Positions 52,501 through 61,551 of a stretch of 64,000 nt of DNA are shown piece after piece. Source of the DNA: Sphingobacterium alkalisoli (GTDB lineage Bacteria > Bacteroidota > Bacteroidia > Sphingobacteriales > Sphingobacteriaceae); assembly GCF_005049105.1 (NCBI RefSeq), contig NZ_SUKA01000002.1, positions 851,985-915,984 on the forward strand, written 5' to 3'. Within the stretch, counting starts at the first letter, position 1. The number at the start of each line of letters is the position of its first letter. Both the position numbers and the translations under genes were made by a program. The notes beneath the pieces were generated by a model. That model searched no databases and was not told where the DNA came from. It was given only the letters and a program-made list of their open reading frames with translations.

Positions 52501-54237
52501 TTATAGAGATGACGGTTCTTCCGGTGTGTTGGGCGTAACCTCATACAACACCCAATTTTCTCCATCTTCCAAAAACTTCTTTACGAACGTCATTTCTAAT
52601 TTCTCAAAAACACGAATGGAGGCGGTGTTTTCGATGCGGGCTCTGCCGACGACGCGTTTTATCGCTAACCGTCCAAAACCTTCTTCTAGAATAGCTTTGG
52701 CACTTTCAGTGGCATAGCCGTTGTTCCAGTACTTCTTGAAGAATCGATAGCCTATGTCATATTCTTCCGATGCGGAATCATACTTTAATCCGCACCAGCC
52801 CAACACCTCACCGGTTTCTTTCAGGATAACCACCATACGACCAACACTATATTTTTCATACTGATCGTATTTGTCGAAAAATTCTTCCGCAGTGGATACG
52901 TCGGCAAACTGTACATCGCCAGTGTATTGCAACACGTCCTTGTCATCGTTCAGCGCGTACATTATAGCACCATCTTCTTTTTTAAAAGGGCGAAGCAACA
53001 GCCTCTCTGTTTTTTGCTCAAGTCGGGCAAGGGTAATGGCACGTATACATTCTTCTCGTACCTTCCATAGTTCCTCTGGGGAGTGGGAGATCTTGTTTTC
53101 TTCCATCCATTTGGCGAGGTAATCCCTATGGTACGATATTTTAAAACCCGTAGTTTGGTTGGCTTGGATCTCGATTTCTTCGAGTAGATCTAATTCAAGT
53201 TTGGTTTCATTGATACCGATACCTGTGAAATCGAGAATATACTTATGTGCTCTAAAGTAGTTATGTGCTTCTGGAATGTATTTTAGGTTGTACTTTTTGA
53301 GGATACCTTTTATTGCTGGTGTGTTCTTACCGTTCATGGAGAATATTCCCAATATAAGTTTTAGTTCCGTATTTCCATTTTCGTCGGCCAATCTTTTCAA
53401 TACAGCATGTTTCGTGCTACAGGTTCCAGCATTTTCTTCAAATAAGCATAACGGACTATCTTTATCAGAATTGCGTCGGTAAGGTTGATTGCTGACCCAT
53501 TCAGCTGCTTTTCGAAATGAGCTCAGACCAATATTTCCAAATTCTTTGGAAATTGTGCCGCTGGCATGATCAAAGGCAAAATCAATTGGTCTGAAGAATA
53601 AGCGCCTTGAAAATAGATTGGTCCTGCTGTTGTCCAGAATAGGCTCGCCAGATTTACTGTTGGTGTAATGGTTTAGCGCTTTAATCATATTTCGGGGATG
53701 AAAATTGGCTCCGAAATTTTCTTCCTTACGGCACTCATCAAAGATTTCCAATGCTGTTCGCGCATGATTAAAGAAACCGTTGTTGCAGAGGGAGAAGATG
53801 AAATCTTTTAAAGTCTGTTCATCCTTAAGTTCTAGTTTAGTTTGCAATTCTATATGCTTGTCTTCCTCTTGAACACTGTAACTAGTGCTCGTTTTCACAC
53901 CTGGGACTTCTTCAATTTTAATTTCGTAAAGTGGTTTTCTTTTAAGTCCTGTTGTGTGTTCTATCCTTATTGCGTAATTACCATTAAAGGCTATCGCCGG
54001 AAAAATATCCCCGAATATTTCTCGGAAAATTAAGGATATATAATTAGTGTCGATTGTTGAGAAACTAGACTTGTGCAACAGGTTTTCTATATTTCGGATA
54101 AAGAAATCATGTTTTCCTAATAAAAAAGAGCATTCGTACGCAGAGTATCCTACCTCTTTTCGATATCGCAGAAAATCATGACTTTTTTCAACAGAATATG
54201 CAGGAAGTGATAATTGATGTAATTTTTGCTTTTTCAT
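52501..54237 (-). CDS. Three-part fusion: HTH-like region, transglutaminase-like domain, GNAT acetyltransferase
   Basis: A 578-residue protein. The first 80 residues resemble an XRE-type helix-turn-helix (SHDFLRYRKEVGYSAYECSFLLGKH, then a helical arm to IFGDIFP). The middle part carries Cys273 (GTCSTKHAVLKRLA), His325 (IPEAHNYFRAH) and Asp336 (YILDFTG), the order and spacing of a transglutaminase-like Cys-His-Asp triad. Residues about 408-570 are a GNAT domain (LLLRPFKKEDGAIMYALNDDKDVLQYTGD, GWCGLKYDSASEEYDIGYRF, the acetyl-CoA loop KKYWNNGYATESAKAIL). It is followed upstream by a small XRE-like gene 28 bp away on the same strand. Function unknown. Confidence 0.75.
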   Translation of the reverse strand: MKKQKLHQLSLPAYSVEKSHDFLRYRKEVGYSAYECSFLLGKHDFFIRNIENLLHKSSFSTIDTNYISLIFREIFGDIFPAIAFNGNYAIRIEHTTGLKRKPLYEIKIEEVPGVKTSTSYSVQEEDKHIELQTKLELKDEQTLKDFIFSLCNNGFFNHARTALEIFDECRKEENFGANFHPRNMIKALNHYTNSKSGEPILDNSRTNLFSRRLFFRPIDFAFDHASGTISKEFGNIGLSSFRKAAEWVSNQPYRRNSDKDSPLCLFEENAGTCSTKHAVLKRLADENGNTELKLILGIFSMNGKNTPAIKGILKKYNLKYIPEAHNYFRAHKYILDFTGIGINETKLELDLLEEIEIQANQTTGFKISYHRDYLAKWMEENKISHSPEELWKVREECIRAITLARLEQKTERLLLRPFKKEDGAIMYALNDDKDVLQYTGDVQFADVSTAEEFFDKYDQYEKYSVGRMVVILKETGEVLGWCGLKYDSASEEYDIGYRFFKKYWNNGYATESAKAILEEGFGRLAIKRVVGRARIENTASIRVFEKLEMTFVKKFLEDGENWVLYEVTPNTPEEPSSL

Positions 54238-54265
54238 TTATCAAAGCAAAGATAATGGAAAGATG

Positions 54266-54562
54266 CTATATAATTATCTTCTCAACGAATTCTTCGGTTA
54301 ATGATTTATTAGGATAAAAATCCTTTAGGGTATATTCTTTGTTCCCCTTTTTGGTAAAAAGATGGGCAACCTTATTAAGTTGCTCATCATTATAAGTTTC
54401 CTTATTATATCTACTTTCAATAGGTCCCAGAATGTTATTATCCGTTAAGGGATTTAAAACTTTTGAGACATCTCTCTGAGTTAGTTTTAATTCTTTTCGA
54501 ATTGCTCGAACAGTATTTATTATATAAAGGTCAATAGATGATATTTTTATCGGTAGTCTCAT
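54266..54562 (-). CDS. Small XRE-like DNA-binding protein
   Basis: A 98-residue protein with a helix-turn-helix of the XRE type: INTVRAIRKELKLTQRDVSKVLNP, recognition region NNILGPIESRYNKETYNDEQLNKVAHLF. It lies 28 bp upstream of the fusion gene in the same direction and is probably its operon partner, as repressor or antitoxin-like component. The N-terminal HTH-like part of the fusion is similar in kind. Confidence 0.65.
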   Translation of the reverse strand: MRLPIKISSIDLYIINTVRAIRKELKLTQRDVSKVLNPLTDNNILGPIESRYNKETYNDEQLNKVAHLFTKKGNKEYTLKDFYPNKSLTEEFVEKIII

Positions 54563-54574
54563 AGATTCGAAATC

Positions 54575-54707
54575 TCGGAATTTGCGGTCTATCTGTATGG
54601 ATGGAAATAAATTTGTATTTACGTATATATTTACTTATCTTTGATTTATGAAAGATTAAGTAATTAATCCTGGCATTGACTAGAAGAGTCTCGACCGCAA
54701 ATTCCGA
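54575..54707. repeat. 15-bp perfect inverted repeat flanking 103 bp
   Basis: TCGGAATTTGCGGTC (54575-54589) and GACCGCAAATTCCGA (54693-54707) are exact complements. The enclosed DNA has a TATCTTTG -7 box (about 54637-54644) and no gene. It could be the ends of a miniature element or an operator pair for the XRE-like gene. Confidence 0.5.
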
Positions 54708-54759
54708 CAGTTTGTAATCAGAGCGAGACGATAGGAGATGCCCACGGTGATATTTTGTG

Positions 54760-54767
54760 TACTTTTG
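54760..54767 (+). promoter_or_regulatory. -7 promoter box before the structured element
   Basis: TACTTTTG fits TAnnTTTG and would start transcription near 54772-54774, exactly where the first stem of the structured element begins. Confidence 0.4.
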
Positions 54768-54772
54768 TACCG

Positions 54773-54902
54773 CTATAGCACTAAGGGCCCTATCGTGAAC
54801 CGTTTCTGATAGGCGTCGGAACCTTGCGGTACGGTTGATAGGAGCCCAGCTATAGTTTCTTATACCGCGAGACTCACAAATGATAAACTAAACATTGTGA
54901 GT
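54773..54902 (+). ncRNA. Predicted structured RNA: rod of nested stems plus a second hairpin
   Basis: Nested pairing is visible: CTATAGC/GCTATAG (54773/54849), GGGC/GCCC (54785/54844), CCTATC/GATAGG (54789/54837), AACCGT/ACGGTT (54798/54831), with short internal loops. A second hairpin pairs ACTCACAA (54872-54879) with TTGTGAGT (54895-54902). An ATG at 54904 opens only 17 codons. It does not match a riboswitch or ncRNA class that I can name. It could be an sRNA, a leader element for the SusC operon 265 bp downstream, or part of a defunct mobile element. Confidence 0.4.
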
Positions 54903-54904
54903 TA

Positions 54905-55168
54905 TGAAAAGTTCTAAAAAACAACTTTACAAAAATCTAAAAACCGCCCCCGAATAATCTCGGCTGGGCTTGTCTGAGTTTACGGACATTCCTAAAATCG
55001 GTGAATGCTTAAATGAAAACCGTTTTACCAATTATGATAAGTAGAAAGGCATTCCGATGGATCATCAATCAATTTATTTATATGTGGCCTGAGTTGTAGG
55101 CTTGGGTAGAGATGAATAGCGCTGTTAAAATCTAACTAACGCACAAAGTACAGGTCACACCATTAACC
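54905..55168. other. Intergenic region before the SusC operon
   Basis: About 260 bp with short remnants (for example KIGECLNENRFTNYDK) but no complete gene. It presumably contains the promoter of the SusC operon, which could not be placed. Confidence 0.3.
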
Positions 55169-58100
55169 TTGAAAATGAAGAATTTTTACAAGGGTGGGAG
55201 AGGACTGTGCTATTTAAAGCGGCTATCCCATCTTTTCAGATCAAAAAATAACCGAAGCCGGGCGCTGTTCAGCTTTGTATTAAGTATTATATGTGTGTTG
55301 TTTAGTGATGCCCAGGCGCAGTCGGGTCGTACACTCGGAGGGGTGGTACGCTCGGCTGTTGACGGGCAGACTATCGAAGGGGTATCCGTACAGGCGGGTA
55401 ATAAATATACCTTAACCGACAAAGAGGGGAGGTTCAGTATCACCATCGATGATCCCAAAGGAACATTAAAGATTAATCATATTGGATTTAAAGAGCAAAG
55501 CGTTGCTTATGATGAAACAACTACATTATTGGATTTACAGCTCCATCCTACTGAACAACAGATTGAAGAGGTAGAGGTCGTAAGTACGGGGTATCAAACT
55601 ATTCCGAAAGAACGCGCCACCGGTTCGTTTGTGCAGATCGATAAGGAACTGTTGAATAGGCGGGTAGGCACCGATATTATGCAACAATTGGATGGTGTGG
55701 CGCCTGGACTGCAGTTTGATAACCGTAGAGGTAGGCCCATCTCCAATATAAGGGGCATTAGCACATTTTCGGAATCAGGGGTATCTCCGCTGATTGTTGT
55801 CGACAACTTCCCGTTCGAAGGATCACTGGAAAGCATTAACCCCAACGATGTGGAATCCGTTACTTTATTGAAAGATGCAGCAGCAGCTTCTATATGGGGC
55901 GCAAAGGCGGGTAACGGCGTGATCGTCATTAACCTGAAAAAAGGTAGGGGAAAAGGGACTAGATTGTCCTTTACCAGTAATTCGTCAATTCAGAGCAAAC
56001 CCGATCTTGGCTATCAGCGGCCGATATCAAGTTCCGATTTCCTCAGCGTGGAAAAGTTCCTGTACGACAAAGGGCATTATGACAGGCAGCTACTCCCAAC
56101 AACAAAGAAATTCTATGTACACAGTCCGTATATTGAATTACTGGAAAAGCATAAGGCTGGAGGTGTCGATCTAGATGACGTAGCACAACAGGTTGAATCG
56201 TGGTCTAAACAGGATTATCGCGATGATCTCGTTCAATACCATTATCGTCCGGCCATATATTTACAAAATTCTGTTGCAATTGAAGGCGGAGAAGAGAATA
56301 TCTCCTATTACCTATCCGCCGGATACGATAGAAACAGTAGTTGGCTAGAAGGCATGGGAAACAGCCGTTTTACAACCCGATCTGTCGTCGACTTTCGACC
56401 GCTGAAGACAGTTTCCATGCAGGCCTCCCTGCTCTATACCGGAGCGAAGGATGTCAATTCTAAGGCGAGCACCTATCCCATAAATCCGGGTGGCGGAAGG
56501 CGTAACCTTTATCCCTACGCTAGCCTGTTGGATGAAAACGGCAATCCGGAAGCCATTCCGATGGTATACAATTTAGACTATATTGATGGTCTTTCGGGCA
56601 CAAAATTGCAGGACTGGAAATTTAGGCCGTTGTCGGATTGGCGCTATCAACAGGAAAAGAATAATAGCGATCACCTGCTTTTCGGTGTGCTAACCAATTA
56701 TAAACCTTGGAAAGGTTTTCGACTGGAGGTAAGCTACAATTTCGAAAGGCAGCTATCGGAAAGCGGATCACTGTATGAAAAAGAGTCCTTTTTTACACGT
56801 AATCTGGTTAACCGCTTTACGCAGATACAGGGGAACGATTTAAAACTCATCATACCCAACGCGGATATAAAAGATGTGGGCAGTAGTGCATTGACCGGGC
56901 ATAGAGGGCGTCTGCTCGGCGCGTTCAATTGGACCGATGATGCAGGCTATCATATGTTGGATGTATTGGCAGGGGGAGAGGTAAACCATAGGGGCTATAC
57001 CAGTCGTGGAATACGTGTCTATGGTTTTGATAGTGAGATCCTGTCCAGTGCAGATTTGGATTATGTAAATCCCTATCCGATCTATGACCGATTGGCATCA
57101 AACGCCAGAATCCCGTCTGGACAGTCGTTAAACGGTAACACCAATCGGACCGTATCTACCTTTGCCAACATGGGGTATACTTACCTCGGCCGGTACGGGC
57201 TGTCTTTTTCGGCCCGAAAAGATGCATCCAATGTGTTTGGTGTTAAATCCAACGACCGGTGGAATCCGCTTTGGTCCGTAGGTACGTTTTGGACACTTTC
57301 CGGAGAGGAGTGGCTTCAGCAGGCGGAATTCATCAATTCATTGAAAATCCGGCTCACCTATGGACACGGCGGCAACAGTACTATTCGGGCGGCACCGTAC
57401 CCGTTGCTGTTGTATAGCAGCAGTAATGCCGCCTTAACAAATTATCCGTTTTCTTATATTAATTATCCGCCAAATCCGAATCTGAAATGGGAGGATGTAG
57501 CTACCACCAACATCGGTGTCGATTTCGCTTTATTTAGAAATAGGCTCTCAGGTACATTGGAATATTACCGGAAAAATGCCACAGATCTTATCGTTGAAGA
57601 CCCCGTTGATCCAACGGTTGGTTTTAATCAGACTTTCCGTAATGTCGGTAAAATATCGACCAATGGATTTGATGTGCAGCTCAATGTGCTGACACTGGAT
57701 AAAAAGGTAAAATGGAGGCAGACATTGGCTATAAGTGGTGTGGATACGAAGGTTAAACAGTTTACCGGAAATATGCTTACATCCAATGTCTATGTGAGCA
57801 GCGGAGGACAGACCATCAATCCAATTAAAGAAAAAATGGTGTACCCTGTATTCAGCTATAAGAGTGCGGGATTGGATCCACAGGACGGATCGCCACGGGG
57901 CTATTTCGAAGACGAGATTTCCACTAACTATACCAAAATGTTAAATGACTCATTGGATAACTTTAATTTTCATGGTTCAGCATTACCAAGGTTTTACGGT
58001 TTCTACCGCCATACCGTAGAATGGCAATCCTTTTCGCTTTATGGATCATTTCTTTTCAAGATGGGATATTATTTTCGAAAGGAAACTATTCGTTATAACG

Positions 58101-58456
58101 AATTATTCAACAACTGGGTAGGACATGCTGATTTTGCAGATCGATGGCAAAATCCAGGTGATGAACTGCATACCACGATTCCATCTACACCTTACCCCGC
58201 ATCAGAAAACAGAGATATATTTTATGCGAATTCTGAACACAATATCGAACGGGGGGATCATATCCGGATACAGGATTTGGGGATAGATTTTAGTCTGCCT
58301 CTATCAAAGTCATCCAAGCTGTCGCAGCTTAAGATCGGGATAGCTTGCCGCAATCTGGGGATCATATGGAGCCGTTCGGGCTCCGGTCTGGATCCGGATT
58401 ATCTTGGGATGCCTGCCCGCCGTCAGTATACCGCAGTAGTTAGATTTCAATTATAG
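55169..58456 (+). CDS. SusC/RagA-family TonB-linked outer-membrane protein
   Basis: A 1095-residue TonB-dependent transporter. A long N-terminal signal ends near SDAQAQS; a carboxypeptidase-D-like regulatory domain follows (about 55-130, LGGVVRSAVDGQTIEGVSVQAGNKYTLTDKEGRF). The TonB box region is before ERATGSFVQID, the plug contains the SusC signature IRGISTFSESGVSPLIVVDNFPFEG, and the 22-strand barrel ends in a C-terminal aromatic RQYTAVVRFQL. It imports a peptide or glycan in complex with the SusD lipoprotein encoded 16 bp downstream. No anti-sigma-interacting extension and no intact sigma/FecR pair is adjacent. Confidence 0.93.
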   Translation: MKMKNFYKGGRGLCYLKRLSHLFRSKNNRSRALFSFVLSIICVLFSDAQAQSGRTLGGVVRSAVDGQTIEGVSVQAGNKYTLTDKEGRFSITIDDPKGTLKINHIGFKEQSVAYDETTTLLDLQLHPTEQQIEEVEVVSTGYQTIPKERATGSFVQIDKELLNRRVGTDIMQQLDGVAPGLQFDNRRGRPISNIRGISTFSESGVSPLIVVDNFPFEGSLESINPNDVESVTLLKDAAAASIWGAKAGNGVIVINLKKGRGKGTRLSFTSNSSIQSKPDLGYQRPISSSDFLSVEKFLYDKGHYDRQLLPTTKKFYVHSPYIELLEKHKAGGVDLDDVAQQVESWSKQDYRDDLVQYHYRPAIYLQNSVAIEGGEENISYYLSAGYDRNSSWLEGMGNSRFTTRSVVDFRPLKTVSMQASLLYTGAKDVNSKASTYPINPGGGRRNLYPYASLLDENGNPEAIPMVYNLDYIDGLSGTKLQDWKFRPLSDWRYQQEKNNSDHLLFGVLTNYKPWKGFRLEVSYNFERQLSESGSLYEKESFFTRNLVNRFTQIQGNDLKLIIPNADIKDVGSSALTGHRGRLLGAFNWTDDAGYHMLDVLAGGEVNHRGYTSRGIRVYGFDSEILSSADLDYVNPYPIYDRLASNARIPSGQSLNGNTNRTVSTFANMGYTYLGRYGLSFSARKDASNVFGVKSNDRWNPLWSVGTFWTLSGEEWLQQAEFINSLKIRLTYGHGGNSTIRAAPYPLLLYSSSNAALTNYPFSYINYPPNPNLKWEDVATTNIGVDFALFRNRLSGTLEYYRKNATDLIVEDPVDPTVGFNQTFRNVGKISTNGFDVQLNVLTLDKKVKWRQTLAISGVDTKVKQFTGNMLTSNVYVSSGGQTINPIKEKMVYPVFSYKSAGLDPQDGSPRGYFEDEISTNYTKMLNDSLDNFNFHGSALPRFYGFYRHTVEWQSFSLYGSFLFKMGYYFRKETIRYNELFNNWVGHADFADRWQNPGDELHTTIPSTPYPASENRDIFYANSEHNIERGDHIRIQDLGIDFSLPLSKSSKLSQLKIGIACRNLGIIWSRSGSGLDPDYLGMPARRQYTAVVRFQL

Positions 58457-58472
58457 GAAAGGAGTAATATTT

Positions 58473-59870
58473 ATGAAAACGAAAAAATTAATTTTAGATA
58501 GGATTTTCCGCATTGTGGGTGTAACCTTATTTATACTGTTTAATACGTCCTGTTCCGATTTCTTGGATGAAAAGCAGGAAATGAAGGTCGTGATCCCGAA
58601 TTCGCTCCAACATCTTCGTGCTATGCTGGACAACACGAGCCACACAAATTTTGCAGTATATTCCGGTTTTTTGGAGTTTGGTACGGATGACTACCAAATG
58701 AGCAGATCGGCATTCAATAGTATAAACGAATTTGAACGGCAGGCATATATGTTTTCTCCAAATTCCGATTACAGTAAAGTTGAATTGTATGAGTATTGGA
58801 GTGCAGGCTACCGCCCAGTATTCGTTGCTAATACAGTACTGGATTATATCGATGAGATTAAAAATCCCGATCCCGGGGAAAGGGATAAAATTATGGGAAC
58901 GGCATTGTTTTTTAGAGCTTTTGCTTTTTATCAGACCACGCAGATATTCGCACCACCGTACGAAAGTAATAATTCGGGAGACGGCCTGGGAATCCCATTA
59001 CGGTTATCTTCAGACTTTAACGAAAAATCCGTACGATCATCTGTCCACGGCACGTATCAACAGATAACGATGGATCTGAAAAAAGCCGCGATGCTTCTCC
59101 CATTGAATGAAGAATTTGCTGTTCGACCGACCAGATTGGCGGCATGGGCGATGTTGGCGAGGGTATCGTTGCTCCAAAGTAATTATGATCAAGCATTTCT
59201 ATATGCAGATTCTGTATTACAGCACAACAGTCAGCTTATAGATTATAAAGATATCGATAGCACAAATGATGCTCCTTTTGAGATATTGAATAAAGAAACC
59301 ATTTTTTGTGCATCAGCTTTAGGTGGGAATATATTGAATTCCGCTAATGCAGATATTGCAGATGATCTATTGGCTCTTTACCAAGCAGAAGATCTGCGAA
59401 AGGACATATTCTTTCGGCAAAAAGCAGGGGATGCTTATTCCTTCAAGGGAAATTACCTTGGGACCGTCAATAGCGCAGTTTTCACAGGGATCACTGTATC
59501 GGAGGTAATGTTGCTGAAAAGTGAATGCGCGCAAAGATTAGGAAAATCCGTACAAGCCCGGGAAGCGTTAAAGCCCTTATTGGAAAATAGATATGCCGAG
59601 AACTACAAACCTTATGGACAGTCTCTCGAGAATCTGACACTGTCAGACGTGTTGAATGAGCGGAGGAAAGAACTTGTTTTTAGGGGACTGCGTTGGTCCG
59701 ATCTCCGAAGGCTCAACAGGGATCCACAGTTTAGGACAGAAGTCGTACACCGAATCAAGGATATAGACGTGATAGAAGAATTTATATTGGCGCCCGAAAG
59801 TTCTAAATACGTTTATCCAATTCCACAAGAAGTAATCGATCGAACAGGTATGCAACAAAATCCAAGATAA
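58473..59870 (+). CDS. SusD/RagB-family nutrient-binding outer-membrane lipoprotein
   Basis: A 465-residue lipoprotein: signal peptide with lipidated Cys27 (FILFNTSCSDFLDEK-type end), TPR-like helices (GTALFFRAFAFYQTTQIFAPPY, LAAWAMLARVSLLQSNYDQAFLYAD), and the typical SusD C-terminal signature LNERRKELVFRGLRWSDLRRLNRD and YPIPQEVIDR. It caps the SusC barrel and captures the substrate. Its stop overlaps the next start by 1 bp. Confidence 0.93.
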   Translation: MKTKKLILDRIFRIVGVTLFILFNTSCSDFLDEKQEMKVVIPNSLQHLRAMLDNTSHTNFAVYSGFLEFGTDDYQMSRSAFNSINEFERQAYMFSPNSDYSKVELYEYWSAGYRPVFVANTVLDYIDEIKNPDPGERDKIMGTALFFRAFAFYQTTQIFAPPYESNNSGDGLGIPLRLSSDFNEKSVRSSVHGTYQQITMDLKKAAMLLPLNEEFAVRPTRLAAWAMLARVSLLQSNYDQAFLYADSVLQHNSQLIDYKDIDSTNDAPFEILNKETIFCASALGGNILNSANADIADDLLALYQAEDLRKDIFFRQKAGDAYSFKGNYLGTVNSAVFTGITVSEVMLLKSECAQRLGKSVQAREALKPLLENRYAENYKPYGQSLENLTLSDVLNERRKELVFRGLRWSDLRRLNRDPQFRTEVVHRIKDIDVIEEFILAPESSKYVYPIPQEVIDRTGMQQNPR

Positions 59871-61147
59871 TGAAACAGCAAATAACGTTTATACTTGTCG
59901 CTTTGCATTTTTTGGTGGCAACTCGGGTAGATGCCCAGCACATGGAAAAAGCCAGCTTACCCGCTGATTTCTGGAAACAATTTCAAAAGCATATTGCGGA
60001 TGATGTACTATGGCAATCGCTGGAGGGTAAGGCTATCTTGCTTGATTTCGGTACAACCTATTGTCCGCCATGTCTGGAATCTTTAAATAAATTCATTGAA
60101 TTGCAGGAGCATTATGCAGATAAACTGCACGTTTTTTTTATTACGAACCAGAAGGAAGAATCACTGCTTAAATGGAAGCAACAAAAGAAATGGAAGAACG
60201 TTAGCGGCATAACTATCCTACTCGATGAAGGATATTTTAGACGCGTTTTTCCTCATCAGGCCGAGCCGCATCTTATTTGGTTTGATCGCAACCGTGAACA
60301 GCGATATGTAACAAATGGACACAAAATTACTGCAGATAACATGGATGCCTTCTTGGAAGGCGTGGTATTGAATTTCGATAAGAAGACAGATGAGTACTTT
60401 GACTTTGCAACGCCGCTGTCTGATGTTGTCCAGGATGTTAACGTGCTTGCTGTCAGAGATTCTTCTCCATTTTCTCTATTGACAGCTTATGTGCCTCGCT
60501 TTTTCCCGGGATTTTATAAGGATGTAGATACGGTGAGACAGCAGACTCGATTTATTGCTGTAAATCAGCCGATTTTGGAACTATACAAGCTAGCTTTAGG
60601 GAAATGGTGGGACAGTTCTGGTCCGAATCCCAAAGAAATTATCATATCTAATGATAGTTTGAAATTTTACCCGATCAACCCAGCAGTAGATTTGGAGAAG
60701 TGGAACAAGGAGAACAGATTTTGCGTTGAATTTGTTTCTCCTGGTATTGGCGAAGAAGCAAATGAACAGTTCCTTGCCTTTCTAGATCAGGCTTTTTCTC
60801 TGGAATCTAACTTTGATACTATGATTCGACCGTGTCTGGTCTTATCAAGAACGTCAAAAAATAACGAAGGTACTTTTGTTTCTATTGGAACAGATACAAC
60901 AAACTTGAAACTTTCTGAAATGGTACTTCTACTGGAAAGACTGCATACATGCATGCCAGTTGTTAATGAAATTGAAAAATATGTCCAGATTAGGAGTATG
61001 CGTATGATCACACAGGAGATATTGAATCTGATTTCTTCAGGAGGAGAAGTTTCGGTGCTCAATAAAAAACTTGAACCGCTAGGTATTAAGCTAGCGGTTC
61101 AAGATCGACAAATTGAAACTTTACGACTTAAAGAGGTCTCAAATTAG
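59870..61147 (+). CDS. TlpA-like thioredoxin-family protein of the SusCD operon
   Basis: A 425-residue exported protein: signal peptide ending at RVDAQH, then a thioredoxin domain (about 40-175) with CPPC at residues 65-68 (DFGTTYCPPCLESLNKF) and QAEPHLIWFDR near the cis-Pro region. The C-terminal 240 residues (VQDVNVLAVRDSSPFSLLTAYVPRF) are a family-specific extension. It is translationally coupled to SusD. In Sphingobacteriales such operons pair a transporter with a periplasmic disulfide reductase, which suggests handling of a Cys-containing peptide, possibly the nearby DUF6520 product. Confidence 0.88.
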   Translation: MKQQITFILVALHFLVATRVDAQHMEKASLPADFWKQFQKHIADDVLWQSLEGKAILLDFGTTYCPPCLESLNKFIELQEHYADKLHVFFITNQKEESLLKWKQQKKWKNVSGITILLDEGYFRRVFPHQAEPHLIWFDRNREQRYVTNGHKITADNMDAFLEGVVLNFDKKTDEYFDFATPLSDVVQDVNVLAVRDSSPFSLLTAYVPRFFPGFYKDVDTVRQQTRFIAVNQPILELYKLALGKWWDSSGPNPKEIIISNDSLKFYPINPAVDLEKWNKENRFCVEFVSPGIGEEANEQFLAFLDQAFSLESNFDTMIRPCLVLSRTSKNNEGTFVSIGTDTTNLKLSEMVLLLERLHTCMPVVNEIEKYVQIRSMRMITQEILNLISSGGEVSVLNKKLEPLGIKLAVQDRQIETLRLKEVSN

Positions 61148-61545
61148 TCTTTTTTAGTGGCAGTTTCATTCGGACTGCCACTTACTGCTGCGTTTATTCG
61201 GGAAAGTACCGAGGTACCTGACATCCCCGGAGCATCTGCAGAGAAATCCGGCGTATTGCCTGTCGGATCATCTGTATCTTCTGGTGCTTGTACCTGACAG
61301 ATTTGACTTCCCAATTGACAATTTGCGGGTTGATCTGCTCTTTCATAATGTTCAGGATTAAGCGGATCTGTTCCCGTGAAATCCCAATGAACATAATCTA
61401 ATTCCGCAACGCTTTTTACTACTGTTGCAGCTTTCTTCTCCTTCTTCGGCGGATCAATTTCACCTGCCTGCGAAGTAAATACCAGACCTAACATAAATAG
61501 GCCGAATGTTAGGGCGCGTAGCCCTTTATTTATTGAAGTTGCCAT
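61144..61545 (-). CDS. DUF6520-family secreted protein
   Basis: From the ATG at 61545 this is 133 residues with a signal peptide ending near FTSQAGE. The family pattern is visible: HWDFTGTDPLNPEHYERADQPANCQLGSQICQVQAPEDTDD, with two cysteines that could form a disulfide. The gene is convergent with the TlpA-like gene and their ends overlap by 4 bp. DUF6520 proteins are often found next to SusC/D-TlpA loci; they may be the cargo or a partner. Confidence 0.75.
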   Translation of the reverse strand: MATSINKGLRALTFGLFMLGLVFTSQAGEIDPPKKEKKAATVVKSVAELDYVHWDFTGTDPLNPEHYERADQPANCQLGSQICQVQAPEDTDDPTGNTPDFSADAPGMSGTSVLSRINAAVSGSPNETATKKD

Positions 61546-61551
61546 AGGCAA

